Shown here: piece after piece, positions 23,410 through 36,103 of the stretch
Position numbering within the stretch: position 1 is the first letter of the stretch
How the letters are laid out: each line of letters opens with the position of its first letter
Source: Craterostigma plantagineum
Lineage: Eukaryota > Streptophyta > Magnoliopsida > Lamiales > Linderniaceae
DNA: 64,000 nt
Direction of reading: 5' to 3'
NCBI GenBank assembly: GCA_027422505.1
Contig: JAPQWV010000012.1
Location: 23,699,501 to 23,763,500 of the forward strand
Made by a program: the position numbers and the translations under genes
The notes under the pieces: generated by a model
Seen by the model: the letters and a program-made list of their open reading frames with translations, nothing else
Told to the model about the DNA's origin: nothing
Databases searched by the model: none

Positions 23410-26283
23410 ATGACCCGAAGCCATCCATCGGGTCCCATCGTTGATGCAGACCCGGATTTCGAGCGGAAGTTACGAAGGAAGCTTAAGTACGATACCGAAG
23501 GAGCATCAACCAGCTCTCAGGATCCGCTAGTTTGTTATTCAGAGGATAGTTCGCAGGAGTCAACCTTAAACTCCCGTGTAGAGACAACCGTAGATAGTCC
23601 AAATACAGAAGTAACGATGGCGGACCACCGAGTGCCCGTCCACAACGTTCCGGAGGAGGAGCCAACACTTCAAGACCTCCTCAAAAATGCCGCGCTAGGC
23701 GGTACTGAATCGGCGATCGTCATCCCGTCGATAGAGAACAACAACTTCGAACTGAAGCACTCCTGGCTTCAGATGATTTTCCAGACGGCCCAGTTTGAGG
23801 GCAATCCCGACGACGACCCCTATTCCCACCTGAAGGCATTCTTGACGGTGACCGATACCATCAAGATCAATGGGGTCCCGGGCGACGCAATTAAGCTTAT
23901 GCTGTTTCCGTTCTCGCTCAAGTTCAGGGCGAAGGACTGGTTGGATATGTTGCCGCCCAGATCGATCACTACGTGGGAGGAGATGCGAGCCGCTTTCATC
24001 AACCATTACTTCCCACTCTCGAAGGTGCTAAGGTTAAAGACAGAGATATCCCTATTCCATCAGAAGGACTCAGAAAACCTCTACGAGGTGTGGGAGCGAT
24101 ATAAGGCGCTACTGAAAAGGTGCCCGCAGCACGGGATGTCGAAGGCAGCCCAGATCAACCGATTCCATGAGGGGCTCAACGATCAGACTGTTCATATGTT
24201 AGACGGAGCTGCAGGAGGAGGACTCGTGAAACTTAATGCCACCGATGCATGGAATTTAATCGAGGACTATTCAAGGAATAGTTTCATGAGGGGAAATATC
24301 AGGATGAAGACACCCGATGTATTTGGAGTTAGCGAGGAGACGGCCACTAATGCCAAGATCGAGGCGCTTCAGCAGCAACTTGCCTCGACGAACTCCCAGT
24401 TGCAGACGGTGATTGGCGCATTACTTCCCAAGTCTGGGCAGGCGCAGCCCGTGAACGCCGTAGCCACCACCACACCGACGCAGCACACGCCGTACGTACC
24501 CTTGTGCGGAATTTGCGGCGCTGCCCACGAGACCTCAGAATGCCAACTTGGGCAGTCATTGGAGCACGTCGACTATATGGGCAACTACCAAGGTGGCCAG
24601 CGGAGTTTCCAACCTCGGGCTCATCCTAACTTGGCATACGGGAATCAGAATCATCAGGGCCAAGGACCGCCAGGATTTCAGCCCAGACCATCCGGATTCC
24701 AAAACGGGCCACCACGACAGTACTAGAACGCGCCCGCGGGAGGATCCGACGACATGAGGGAGATGAAGGACATGATGAAGGCACTTCTCACGAATTTCAG
24801 TAGCACCACCGCAGCCCACGAAAGCCGAATGACGAAGATGGAGGAGTACATGGAGGCGAACGACTTGCGTGCTCAGAACACGGATGCCTCGATCAAGAGG
24901 TTGGAGCAGCAAGTGGGGCAATTAGCTAAACAACTGGCGGGGCGAAATCAAGGATCACTCCCGAGCTACAGTGAGACAACTCCTAAGGAGTACTGCAACG
25001 TGATAACCCTGAGGAGCGGGAGAGGATTGCAAGAAGTTCCCGCCAAGCAGAATTCAAAGGAGAAAGTCCATTTCGAGGGCCACGACGAGCCAGAAGTAGA
25101 GGAAAGCAAGGGCGACAGAGTCGAGAAGGCCAAGGATGACAAAGAAAAGGTGCGAGCATTCGTGAAGCCGTACCAGCCGAAGATCCCGTACCCAGCTCGT
25201 TTGAGGGAAGCTGCACCTGAAAAAGAGAAGGTCCAACCTACAAAGGAGGACGTCGCACCCGAAAAGGAAAAAGCGAGGGATATCGAGCAACCACCAGTGA
25301 GGCCGTACCAGCCGAAGGTACCCTATCCAGCACGGTTAAAGAAGGACAAAGACGAGGCGCTATTCAGCAGATTTATGGGTATGTGCAAAGAATTACATAT
25401 TAACTTACCGTTTGTTGAAGCTATTACGCAGATGCCCAGTTTCGCGAAGTTCCTGAAGGACTTGCTGACAAATCGACGGAAGCTCGAACATGTCTCCACG
25501 GTATACCTACGAGGAGAGTGCTCGGCGATACTCCAGAGCAAGATACCGAAAAAGCTCAAGGACCCAGGGAGTTTTACTATTCCTTGTCGTATAGGTGACT
25601 TAGTAGTTGAGCATGCTTTAGATGATCTAGGCGCTAGTATAAATTTAATGCCGTACTCCATGTTTAAGCGCTTAGGATTAGGTGAACCACAGCCCACTAG
25701 AATGAGATTTCAACTGGCCGATAGATCGTTAAAATACCCCCTAGGTGTTATCGAGGATATTCTAGTTAAGGTCGATAAGTTCGTTATCCCTGCTGATTTT
25801 GTGATCTTAGACATGGACGAGGATGAAAATGTTCCATTAATTCTAGGTAGACCATTCTTAGCTACAGGCGAGACCATGATAGATGTTAGGAATGGAACAT
25901 TAACCTTGACAGTAGACGGTGAAAAAGTTACGTTCAATATGGCTGACTCGATGAAAAAGAGCAACGAGCAAGATGATAAATGCTATTTCTTAGATGTCTT
26001 TGAGCGCGATTTTCTCTTTTCTGTGCAAGGTCTGTCACAGGTTAGCGAGCATGATAGGTACACGATTATGGCAATCAATAAGTGTGGGGAGGAGATCGAC
26101 GAACCTATCATAGCCATCAACGAGAGCAGCGAAGAAGTTAAGGACAAGAGCCCAGTCGAGGAGCGATCGCCACTGGAGTTGAAACCGCTGCCCGGCAAAA
26201 AGCGACACCTCCAAGGTATGGATGTAGGCGAGGAAAATTTAAGCAGAAAAGAGATGTTGTACCTCGACTTCCAGCCACCCTAA
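23410..26283 (+). pseudogene. Gypsy gag-protease, interrupted by an in-frame TAG
   Basis: A single reading frame of 957 codons from ATG 23410 to TAA 26281-26283, cut only by TAG at 24724-24726 (context RQY-stop-NAPAGGSDD). Residues 110-270 form the retrotransposon Gag domain, with FEGNPDDDPYSHLKAF and WEEMRAAFINHYFP. A CGICGAAHETSEC segment (near residue 370) is a degenerate zinc knuckle. The second half has a lysine- and glutamate-rich linker with two YQPKIPYPARL-like repeats. It then has the aspartic protease with DDLGASINLMPYSMF and IPLILGRPFLAT-like blocks (here VPLILGRPFLAT). The final part is acidic. Reverse transcriptase would normally follow but is absent. CAG to TAG is the likely cause of the stop; read-through is possible but the context is not a known one. 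Confidence 0.9.
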
Positions 26284-27976
26284 GCGAACAAAAGCACGTC
26301 CGGCTAAAGACGGTAAAGGAAGCGCTTCTTGGGAGGCAACCCAGGTGTTATCTATCTAGTATTTTCCTTATTAGTCTATTATTATTATCATTCATGTTTT
26401 TTCTATTACGTTTAGTTTTCCTTTTAGTCATGTCAGCCACCACGAGTCACGATACGACAACCATCACGCGCTCAGTCACGACCACGTCAACATTTACCAT
26501 CAGGGGAGTCACGCTCTTTTTAAACTCTTTTTCCCTTCCTTTTATCCTTTTTACGTTGAGGACAACGTCAGGTTTAAGTGTGGGGAGGGGAATCTAGTTG
26601 AAAACTTACGTGAAATTTTAAAATTTTTATGACGTGTCCGTGTCCGTTTGAGTTCGTTGGAAAGGCATGAATTCTTGAACGCTGGCACGAGTTTTTGCGT
26701 TTATTTCAAGTTAGACTGCATTATTATGAATCTTTGTGAGCAATTAGGATATGCATGACTGACTGAATCATGTTTGCCTGAATAGATATAGCACCGTTTT
26801 GAGAGTTTCGTACACATATCCCCATTTCATTGTGAGAGTTTGAGCCTGACGAGCTTATGCTCATTTTTTTTTGTGTGACGTGCCTAGTCTATATCTCTCT
26901 AGAACTTGCCTGTCTAATGCGTGTTGAAACTGTTTTTGGTGTGTTAGTTTAGAAATGATGAGGGCATTAGGAACTAAGTCCAGAGCCAAAACTTCCCACC
27001 ATGACTAGCCCAATAGTTAGCCCCTTTGAGCCTAAGCCTATTCGTTGCGTACCTCATATGATATGAAATGCCCCTGACTCATATAAGCCTCCAGAAATTA
27101 TATGAACCCGAATTCGTTAGAATAGAGCAGAAGTCGGACTTGAGAGTTACTGTTTCAGTGTATGGTTCGATTTTCTTCTCTATTATTCGTGAAATGACTC
27201 GCCCCTGATTTGACCGTTTTCTGAAATGACCTGATCCCTTTTTCATAAGCATGCCCATAAACCTTTTGGCAAGATATAGGTTTCGGTAATAAGTATCCCT
27301 AGGTACACGGCATTCGCTGTGACGATGTATTCTTTGCGACAAAAGCCGAACCTTGATGTTTTGAGGGAATAAGGTAGTGCACTAGAGCGTAATTAAAGGG
27401 AAAGGGCAGAAAATGAAAGGGAACTGAGTTGACAGGGGTCGGGCAGAAAAGTCTAGGATTTCGGGGCGAGAATGTTGAATCCTGTGCTAAGACGTGTGAT
27501 TTTCTGTTCGACCATGCTATGTTCTTCGAAATTTTTCGCTTACGTATCCCTGGTTTAAAGATTACATGCTCATTATATATGCGTACCATTTCATGACTAT
27601 TTGATCCATGTTCTCCCAAAAAGACCCTCAGATTTATGCTTGCCACTTTAAGTAGTAGATATGCGATTAGCCTACAAGCCTATGGTAGGGGTTGGACTAG
27701 CGCACGAATTTGAGTGATTCACCATAAATTTAGCCTATACACTGAGCGACTTGACCGAATCCTTGTGAGAGTATGAGTCTCGATTAGCAGTGCGAAGGAA
27801 GTTTAGGTCGACAAGTGCAAGTCATTAGTGTAACGTCCATGATTGTTTGCTTGATTCCTTTCGTGCCTTCTAGCTTTGATGATAAATTGCGAACGATCGT
27901 GCCGTTATCCTGATTTATGCCTTATCTAATTCCTAATTTACTTGAGGACAAGCAAATGCTTAAGTGTGGGGAGGTT
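26284..27976 (+). other. Gypsy 3' noncoding region
   Basis: No gene is supported. It starts with the phrase CTTCTTGGGAGGCAACCCAG (about 26324), which in plant gypsy elements normally follows the end of pol; here it follows the protease directly. A near copy of the final purine tract, TTTAAGTGTGGGGAGGGG (about 26571), occurs 1.4 kb before the real one next to the 3' LTR. Confidence 0.75.
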
Positions 27977-29414
27977 TGATAAACGCATTTTAGTGCGTTT
28001 ATCGTAGTACTTTATTGGGGTATAACATAGTTTTAGCAATCACTTTGTGCATTTATTCAACATATTTACACTTATTTTGATATTAAAGGAGCTTAGGACG
28101 AGTTTCGGGCGAAAAGGAGCGAAAACGAGGCAAAACAGCGCGGAAAAGGCGAAACTGCCTCGGTCACGGCCAGACGCATCACACGTCACGGCCGTGACGA
28201 GGGACAGAGAGCGAGAGAGCGGGGCGCTGACGATGGTCACGGCCGTGACGCATAATGCGTCTGGCCGTGACGCGAGGCAGAATAGTCCGCTAATGAAGGT
28301 CACGGCCGTGACATGCAACGCACGTGGCCGTGACGCAAGGCAGAGAGCATGACTGATGATGGTCACGGCCGTGACACCCTATGCACTTGGCTGTGACGCA
28401 TGGTTTCGATTTTCTCGCATAGAGTCGGTGAAGGTCACGGCCGTGACGGCCCATGTCCCAGGCCGTGACCTATGCGAAATTTCTTATAAAAGCCCAAATT
28501 CGACTCAGAAAGAGGGGACTTCGACCAGATACAAATCCTAAACCCTCTAGAGATGAAAAATAGCACGAAAGAACGCAGAATCACGCCCCGGAGCGCAAGA
28601 GACGGAGTTCTACGCAAACGTGAACGAAGAACAAAGATCTACCCGAGCTTTCAACGATTATGAGTTCTTTTCTCTTAATTTCTATTTCCTTAGTTGTTTT
28701 TCCTTCTATTATGCGTAGCTAATTCCCTTCGTGTTTGGGATTAGATGAACGCTAGGATATTTCGTATTTAAGACTTTCAATTATCATGACTATGTGTTTT
28801 GACTATTTATCGTTCTATGAAATTATTTCGTTGCTTTAATATGTCTATGTGTTAAAGTAATTGTTTGGAAAATCGTTTAGGGCGACAGCTAAATAACGAT
28901 TAGGCCATTCGTAGAAGATAGGATTCGAGTATAGGGCGAAAGCAAATACTCGATCCTCGCCGTTAGTAATTAATGAATTTTAGATCCCCGCGAGCGTTTA
29001 GGGCGACAGCAAACTCGCGAGCGGGCAGGAAAATTACTGCGATCTAGTCAAAAATCACGTAGGAGTGATAGTTTATTGTCTTAGCCAATAATACCTAGCG
29101 GGATTCGAATCCCGAGCACTTTTTCTTATCTGAAAGCTTCGTATCAGTTTAACGTGTTCTTTGAATTTCTAGTCGATTTAGGGGTAAGTGTTAGGTTAAG
29201 TCATCAAAAATCTGCGTATTTTATTTAGGCTAAATATCGAGTCGATAGGTAATTACTAGTACTTGATTTATTCCTCGTGTTCGATACTCGTCTACTCACT
29301 TTACTGCACTACCAACGATAGGTTCACTGCCTATCGCATGTCGGTGATAGTAATTAGGTATTCGTTTTAATTATCACTTGTCGCACTTTTCATTCACACA
29401 CCACGTGTCGATCA
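27977..29414 (+). repeat. Gypsy 3' LTR
   Basis: 1438 bp, about 99.5 percent identical to 21745-23183 by eye, with the same palindrome array at about 28160-28475. The target duplication GCTGC follows it. Confidence 0.93.
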
Positions 29415-29419
29415 GCTGC

Positions 29420-29751
29420 CCCTTCCTCCATTTGGAAGCGATATAGAGCTTGCTTGAGGTACAACCTTCTTGCTAGCGATTTGGTCATGTAAAGGGAGTC
29501 TAGCTTCTTGCATAATGCCTTGGCCGAAGTCTCATTTGCCACATTGCGAAGCGCACTATCAGCTAGGCTCAGAATAATGGCAGAATATGTCGTTTCCTTG
29601 ATCTTCTTCTTTGCATCCGGGGTTAGTGTTGTTGGTACCATTTCTGCATCCGGCTTCAAGGCTTCCTCCAAGCCTTTCTCTACGAGCACGACCTTCATTT
29701 TGAGCTTCCACAGCCCAAAATCTTGAAGACCTCCATTTCGAGCTTGGTCAT
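29420..29751 (-). pseudogene. Copia-B gag N-terminus
   Basis: Minus-strand ATG at 29751, then MTKLEMEVFK. After a one-base shift the typical block DFGLWKLKMKVVLVEKGLEEAL follows, and the frame runs to RLYLKQALYRFQMEEG, where the gypsy element interrupts it. The frame resumes at 21744, once the GCTGC duplication is discounted. The early frameshift means this Gag was already broken or became so after insertion. Confidence 0.85.
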
Positions 29752-29802
29752 GGTAGACATTTACGGGGATCCCAGCTCTCGTTCCATGCTCACCGCACAA
29801 CT

Positions 29803-30580
29803 TGTTGAGGAAATGCCACCTCTCGAATGAGGATTCAATGCCAATTAAGTGTATGCTAAAATTATGAATCGAGTTGAGCAATCGGATGCTCAATCGAACT
29901 CAAAAATAGCAAGATAACACACACTTGGACAGAATTTAACGTGGTTCGGCCGAACTTTGGCCTACGTCCATGGATCAACCGAGTTTCCTTTCTTATTGAT
30001 CACGACACAAAAGTTGTACACTGCCGTGCCCTCTACAAGTTTCGTGTTTACACCTCACTGTGATTCTCACTCTATAAGAACTTATGGGCGCTCAAATATC
30101 ACTACTCGAACTTAAAACAATGATTTATATAGAAGCTGGATCATGATTCAAGTGTGAACCGCGATCCATCTCGTCCGTTAATTCTATCAGATCGCACGCT
30201 CCATAAGCAGCCCAGCCTTGCTTTCGCGCATGACCTAGCATAAAAGGCATGAAGCCTTTATAAGTGAAAACCCGATTTCTTGCGATCCGTCCGATCTTGA
30301 TCTTAACGGTCCACAATCATCATCCGCATCAACTTGTCTCGATTAATCCTAGCCGCTGATCGGTTCGCGCGTCATCCATCGGCTCACGTTTAATCTCTGG
30401 CCTTTGAATGTGATCCGTCCGATCGCGCGCACAAGCTTGATCCTACGGCCACTGTTCATCGCGACTTCTTCCTTCAGCTATCTTTCTTTTTTCAGCTCTG
30501 TTCGAGTTAGTTCAAGCGGCCGTCTTCTTTTGGCCGCTCCCGGCGACCTCCGACGAGTTTCTGGCTCGCTAACTCCGACA
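29803..30580 (-). repeat. Copia-B 5' LTR
   Basis: 778 bp, TGTTGAGG to CTCCGACA, followed by the target duplication ACTTG. It is the fuller of the two copies. A diverged relative in the opposite orientation forms the solo LTR at 49219-49989. Confidence 0.88.
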
Positions 30581-32402
30581 ACTTGCACTCTCTGTTATTA
30601 AAAATCCGCCATGGCGGAATGGCGAGGCGGATTTTTGCATATCTGCCATGCCTAACCCGCCTTGTGGCGGGCTCTCAGTGGCGGCAGCCACTTGAAGATG
30701 GCAATTTAGGGTTTCTGTGTAGTGTTTTTTAGGTCTTTTCGGCTTTTTAAATGGTTTTGGGCTTTTTAAAACAAAAAAATATTACTTGGGCTGAGCTGTT
30801 TCTATATAATTGAGGTAAATATTAAATTAATAAAACCCTAATAACCTTCCACCTTTGACCATCCGGCGGCCACCTCCCCACCGGCGACCAGCCACCCTCC
30901 CAGCCGGTGAATCTACGTCCGGCAACCCTCTCTTCGATAACTTCCTTTTTTCTTTCGTTTTCTGTACAATTGTTGGGGATGGAATAGACAATTGATTTGT
31001 GGATTTTTGTGGATGTCTATTGATCGAGCTGATCAAGTAATAAAATAAAACGAATACTAACAAAATACAAGCAAGTGTACCTATCGAAATAGCATAGACG
31101 TAGCAAATATTCGAGTATCGAATCCCAGGAGAACTATGTACTTTAGAAACCTTTCGCTTAAATATCCTAACACGAATATTCGATTGTTGAAACGGTAAAT
31201 AACGATACTTAGAAAATACAACTTAATAAAATAGTACGGAGAGGAAACCCTTATGGAAACAACCGTATTTAAGACTTCGAATCCCCCTAGCTCGATCAAA
31301 CAAATATCAAGTGTACGTAAATAAAGCTATCGTTAGACCGTGGAGATTCCTACTACATGCATACGAGTTATATAGCTGACGAAACTGCTTCTTACCATAA
31401 AATGATCGCAAACAACTAATCAACGAATTAAATAGCCGGGCAAGCTTCTCTAACTACTTAACCAAAAATTGCGTTAATAACACAGTGAATTCCGCTATTA
31501 GATTTGACTCTAATCCGGCAGGATAGTCCAACCTATCTCTAGTGATGGGTTTATTCCGCTCGTTTACGAGTGGTTTAATCGTTCGCCCCTCTCTCGAGCG
31601 TAGCGTACGATTTCCGGACTATGTTAACTTAAACACGTAGACACGTAGACATGACCAAGCTAACTAGATAATTTCAATCACTTAGACATAATCAAAATCA
31701 TATGCGTCATAAACGAGTCGTAACAATAGCAAAACATCAATTACACGTAAACATACGATTGATCGCGCTAGGGTTCATCTCATCTCAAATATAATAGATT
31801 TAGCTACTCATTATCCTCACAACAAAACACGTAATTAACATCGAATACATCATAAATACTTCCCTGAATTCGACTTCGAAGTTAATCCCGTTCTTCGCTG
31901 AGGACTTTGATCGAACACGTGGTGAGCGACTGAGTAGGTGTTCTTGAGTTTTGAAAGGCAACGTGTATGTTTGTATATGAGGTTAATGGTGTACCTTTTT
32001 CTCACGTTCCTCCCTTTTCTTCTCTTTACAATGGCCCTTTATATAGACGTCCATCTCTATCTCTGTTTTTGCTCTTTTCTTCGACGCCTTTCTTCAGCCC
32101 TTTTTTTTCAACGCAAGTTCCAAGGAGAAACTTTGAAAGATCTTTAGCCTCCAAGCCGTAAATGCAGCCCCCAGAAACAGGATTCCTTGTCTCTTGCATC
32201 ATTATATGAAATGTGCTTGGTCTTATGCGGAATTTATGTCCCAAGCCTGGTCTTCAATCTTAAAGAGATAATGTAAGTTAAAACATTTGTTTTATGTGCT
32301 TAAGAACGTTCACGGCTCATTTATAAGCCTCCACGGCCGTGAAACCATCAGATCTGAAAAGAAGAGGTTTCTGCCCGCGTTCACTGCTTCGTAGCTTCCA
32401 TT

Positions 32403-32820
32403 TGATTGGAAGGTGGGTTGAATGGGTTGGTCACCAACCCACTTCACCTACCCATTAGTAATAATAATATTTAATTATAATATTATTATATTGTATTAGT
32501 AAGGCTTTTGCCTATAAAAGGGGAGCTAATGAGGCATTAGAGAACGCACCAAAGAAAGAAAAGAAGAGAGAGGGAGAAAGAAAGAAAGAAAAAAAATAGA
32601 GGGTTTGTTCGGTATTTGCTCCAACTATAAAGAGAGATAGTGTGTGTTTTCTCCTTTATAGATTGAGAGGTTGTAACCCCTGTTTTTACCCCAGTAATAA
32701 ATTTCTACCTCGCCCGTGGTTTTTTACCCTAAGTTAAAAAGGGGTTTTCCACGTAAATTCCCGTGTTCCATTTATCCTCACAGTCATTTCCAATTTCGTT
32801 AAGCTGTCCATTTCGCAACA
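32403..32820 (+). repeat. Tnt1-like element 5' LTR
   Basis: 418 bp, about 99 percent identical to the 3' copy. It contains an AG-rich stretch (near 32550-32600) and a TATAAAAGGGG box (32513-32523) that is the probable core promoter of the element. Confidence 0.93.
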
Positions 32821-32822
32821 AG

Positions 32823-32834
32823 TGGTATCAGAGC
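32823..32834 (+). other. Tnt1-like element primer-binding site
   Basis: TGGTATCAGAGC, complementary to initiator Met-tRNA, two bases after the LTR end. Confidence 0.93.
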
Positions 32835-33152
32835 CAGCCCTGATTGATATTCCGATTATGCTCTGTGGTTGCAGCTTTGTCTGATCTTCCACATCAGAAA
32901 GGATATCGAAAAGGTTTATCGTTACGGAAGAGTTTTTTGACAAGTCGTGGTAATATACTGTGTAAGTAAGTTCTGTCTAGGTGGCTGGTGCCAAGCGGGA
33001 CACATAGTGACCCCACCAGATCTCATCTGGGAATTTACTTAGAAGGGTAATTTTGTCTTGAAAGCTGGTCGCTACCCTTTCTGCAAATTATCTGATCAGT
33101 ACTATTTGGCTAGACTGTTGAATTTCTCCGACGATAGCGACGTGGAAAAAAA

Positions 33153-36032
33153 ATGGCAGCTACAAATGAAATTGAGAAATTCAACAAAAACTACTCACTG
33201 TGGAAAATGAGGATAAAGGCAATTTTACTCAAAGAAAATTGTCTGGAGGCGATCACTGGCAGACCAACAACTATTACAAGTGATGCCAACTGGAGGAAGA
33301 TGGACGGGAGGGCCATCGCCAATATTCATCTAGCATTAGCAGATGACATATTTATCAAGCGTTGAAGAGAAAGCTAGTGCGAAAGAAATCTGGGATCATC
33401 TAGAGAAGCTGTATCAAGTCAAGTCACTCCACAGAATCTACTTCCTGGTCTCACGACGGTGACGCTACCATTCTGCGAGCATTGTATTGTGAGCAAGCAG
33501 CATCGCCTGAAGTTCTCCCCATCAAGTTCTAGAAGCAACAGCAAGGGAATTCTAGAATTGATCCATTCTGATGTATGGCAAGCACCGGTTGCGTCCCTGG
33601 GAGGAGCCAGCTACTTCGTATCATTCATAGACGACTACTCCAGGAGATGCTGGGTGTACCCAATCAAGAAGAAGGACGACGTGTTTCCTATCTTCAAAAC
33701 ATACAAGGCGCGAGTTGAACTTGAAACCGGAAGAAAGATCAAGTGTCTCCGGTCGGATAATGGAGGGGAATATATTGGCAAAGAATTCACTGAATTCTGC
33801 AAAGGTGCGGGCATCAGAAGACAGTTCACCACGGCGTACACTCCACAACAGAATGGAGTGGCAGAGCGGTTGAATAGGACCCTGTTGGAAAGAACAAGGG
33901 CTATGTTGAGAACTGCGGGCCTGGAAAAGAAATTCTGGGCGGAAGCGATCTGTACTGCCTGTTATGTGGTGAATCGGGCCTCATCTACTGCTATAGAGAT
34001 GCGGACACCGATGGAAATGTGGACTGGTGCACCTGCAGACTATTCAAACCTCCATATATTTGGAAGTTCAACGTACGCAATACCACAACCAAGAAACGAC
34101 GAAGTTGGATCCAAAGTCCAGGAAATGTCTATTCTTGGGGTACGCTGATGGAGTAAAGGGGTATCGCTTGTGGGATCTCACCGACCACAAAGTGATTATC
34201 AGCAGAGATGTTATCTTCTTGGAGGATGGCGATCAAGAGCAAGTCGAAAATGATAGCAGTTCAAAAGGCGTGACAAAGACTACACCGATGAAGAGAAAAT
34301 TGGAGCAATATAATTCTTCTGAAGCTGAATCGGCGCACGAAGAGCTCGACCAAGTCGAATATGAAGTACCGGAACTCTGGCGGTCATCACGCGAGCGTAG
34401 GCCGCCAAGTTGGCACTCGATTATGAGATAGAGAGCAATCTTGCATACTGTTTTCTAACTGAGGATGAAGAGCCAACCACTTTCCAAGAAGCACTGAATA
34501 ATTCAGATGCGAGTCAGTGGATTTCAGCAATGCAAGAGGAAATGGAAGCTCTCTATAAAAATAAGACATGGGAGTTGGTGCCATTACCGCAAGGAAGGAA
34601 ACCCATTGGCAACAAATGGGTGTACAAAATCAAGCGGAATGGTGATGACCAGGTAGAGCGATACCGTGCTAGACTGGTTGTAAAAGGATATGCTCAGAAA
34701 GAAGGGATTGACTTCAACGAAATTTTCTCACCGGTGGTTCGACTTACAACAGTCAGGGTGGTCTTGTCAATATGTGCTACATTCGACTTGCATCTTGAGC
34801 AGCTAGACGTTAAAACGGCATTTCTCCATGGTGACCTGGATGAAGAAATATATATGCTTCAACCAGAAGGTTTCGAGGAACAAGGAAAAGAAGATTTGGT
34901 TTGCAAATTGATCAAATCTCTTTACGGGCTCAAACAAGCACCTCGATGCTGGTATAAAAGATTTGACTCATTCATAATGAGTCTTGGCTACAACAGGCTA
35001 TATTCAGATCCTTGTGCGTATTTCAAGAGATTTGGCGATGACGATTTCATCATGTTGCTGTTGTACGTCGACGATATGCTGGTAGCAGGACCCAACAAAG
35101 GTCGTATCGCCGACTTAAAGACTCAACTGGCCAGTGAATTCGAAATGAAGGACTTGGGACCGGCAAACAAAATCCTTGGCGTGCAAATATCTCGAGACAG
35201 AAGCAAGCGGAAGATTTGGCTTTCCCAAAAGAATTACTTGAAGAAAATCTTGCGGAGGTTAAACATGCAAGATAGTAAGTCAATATCTACTCCTCTTGCT
35301 GCTAATTTCAAGCTATCCTCCGAGATGTGTCCTACCGATGAAGACGAGAGGATAGAGATGTCTCGACTGCCATATGCATCGGCAGTAGGAAGTCTAATGT
35401 TCGCAATGATCTGTACCAGACCAGACATTGCCCATGCAGTGGGAGTTGTTAGCCGATACATGTCCAACCCTGGCCGGGAGCACTGGAGTGCTGTTAAGAG
35501 GATTCTCCGATATATCAAGGGAACCTCGGATCTTGCATTATGTTACGGAGGTACAGATTTTATTGTTCATGGTTTTGTTGATGCAGATTATGCAGGTGAA
35601 CTTGATAAAAGCAGATCCACAACCGGATATGTGTTTAATCTTGCTGGCGGTGCTGTAAGTTGGGTTTCAAAACTGCAGTCCATTGTTGTAACGTCAACAA
35701 CGGAAGCAGAATATGTGGCAGCTACGCAAGCCAGTAAAGAGGCAATATGGTTGAAGATGCTGCTGGAAGAACTCGGCCACAAACAGGAGAATATTGTTCT
35801 CTATTGTGATAGCCAGAGTGCGTTGCATCTTGCAAGGAATCCAGCATATCATTCAAGAACCAAACACATCCGGGTGCAATACCACTTTGTTCGTGAACAA
35901 GTGGAAGCGGGGACTGTGGACATGCAAAAAGTTCACACTGCGGATAATCTGGCAGACTACATGACCAAAGCAATTCCTGTGGACAAGTTTATGTGGTGTC
36001 GTTCCTCATGTGGATTGACCGAACATAAGTAA
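33153..36032 (+). pseudogene. Copia gag-pol with gag/protease deletion
   Basis: Gag starts at 33153 (MAATNEIEKFNKNYSLWKMR) and is out of frame after 33365. At about 33435 the sequence jumps to the HCIVSK region before integrase, so most of gag, the zinc knuckle and the protease are deleted. The integrase core (33459-34148) has FIDDYSRRCWVY, LRSDNGGEY and TPQQNGVAERLNRT, the D,D(35)E residues. A frameshift near 34080 links to 34027-34431. Reverse transcriptase and RNase H are one clean frame of 540 codons (34410-36032) with LDVKTAFLHGDL, YGLKQAPRCWYK, LLYVDDMLVAG, CDSQSALHLARNP and HIRVQYHFVRE. The polymerase half looks intact, but the deletion prevents autonomy. Confidence 0.93.
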
Positions 36033-36103
36033 CATGCAAAGGCGAGCTAGAAGAATGGTGTGAAGATCTGATTGTGCATCAATCAAAACTTCAAGTGGGA
36101 GAT

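Larger units (their letters stand above)
21745..29414 (+). mobile_element. Ty3/gypsy element carrying only gag and protease
   Basis: The LTRs of 1439 and 1438 bp (TGATAAACGC...GTGTCGATCA) differ at only about seven places. The 5-bp duplication GCTGC lies at 21740-21744 and 29415-29419. A primer-binding site TGGCGCCGTTGCC (23190-23202), complementary to Asp-tRNA, follows the left LTR. A purine tract GTGGGGAGGTTT precedes the right LTR. The interior has one long gag-protease frame with an internal TAG and no reverse transcriptase, RNase H or integrase. The layout fits Athila/Tat-like non-autonomous derivatives (TR-GAG type). It is inserted in the gag of copia-B. Confidence 0.93.
18599..30580 (-). 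mobile_element. Copia-B: gag-protease copia element, split by nested insertions
   Basis: The LTRs at 18599-19334 and 29803-30580 have TGTTGAGG...CTCCGACA ends. The 5-bp duplication ACTTG lies at 18594-18598 and 30581-30585. A purine tract (GGTGGAGTT on the minus strand) abuts the left LTR, so the minus strand is coding. The gag is cut by a gypsy element at 21745-29414 and continues on both sides; protease follows; integrase and reverse transcriptase are absent. A hAT MITE lies at 20184-21003. The LTRs differ by many substitutions and a ~45-bp indel, so it is older than the elements inside it. I could not find a convincing primer-binding site next to 29803. Confidence 0.88.

Noticed and set aside
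25609..25640. Gypsy protease lacks a DTG/DSG triad, possibly inactive
   Set aside because: DLGAS at the active site is common in Athila/Tat-like gypsy proteases, so it is not a special lesion.
33459..36032. Tnt1-like polyprotein as an intact autonomous element
   Set aside because: Gag, zinc knuckle and protease are deleted and frames shift twice before the polymerase.
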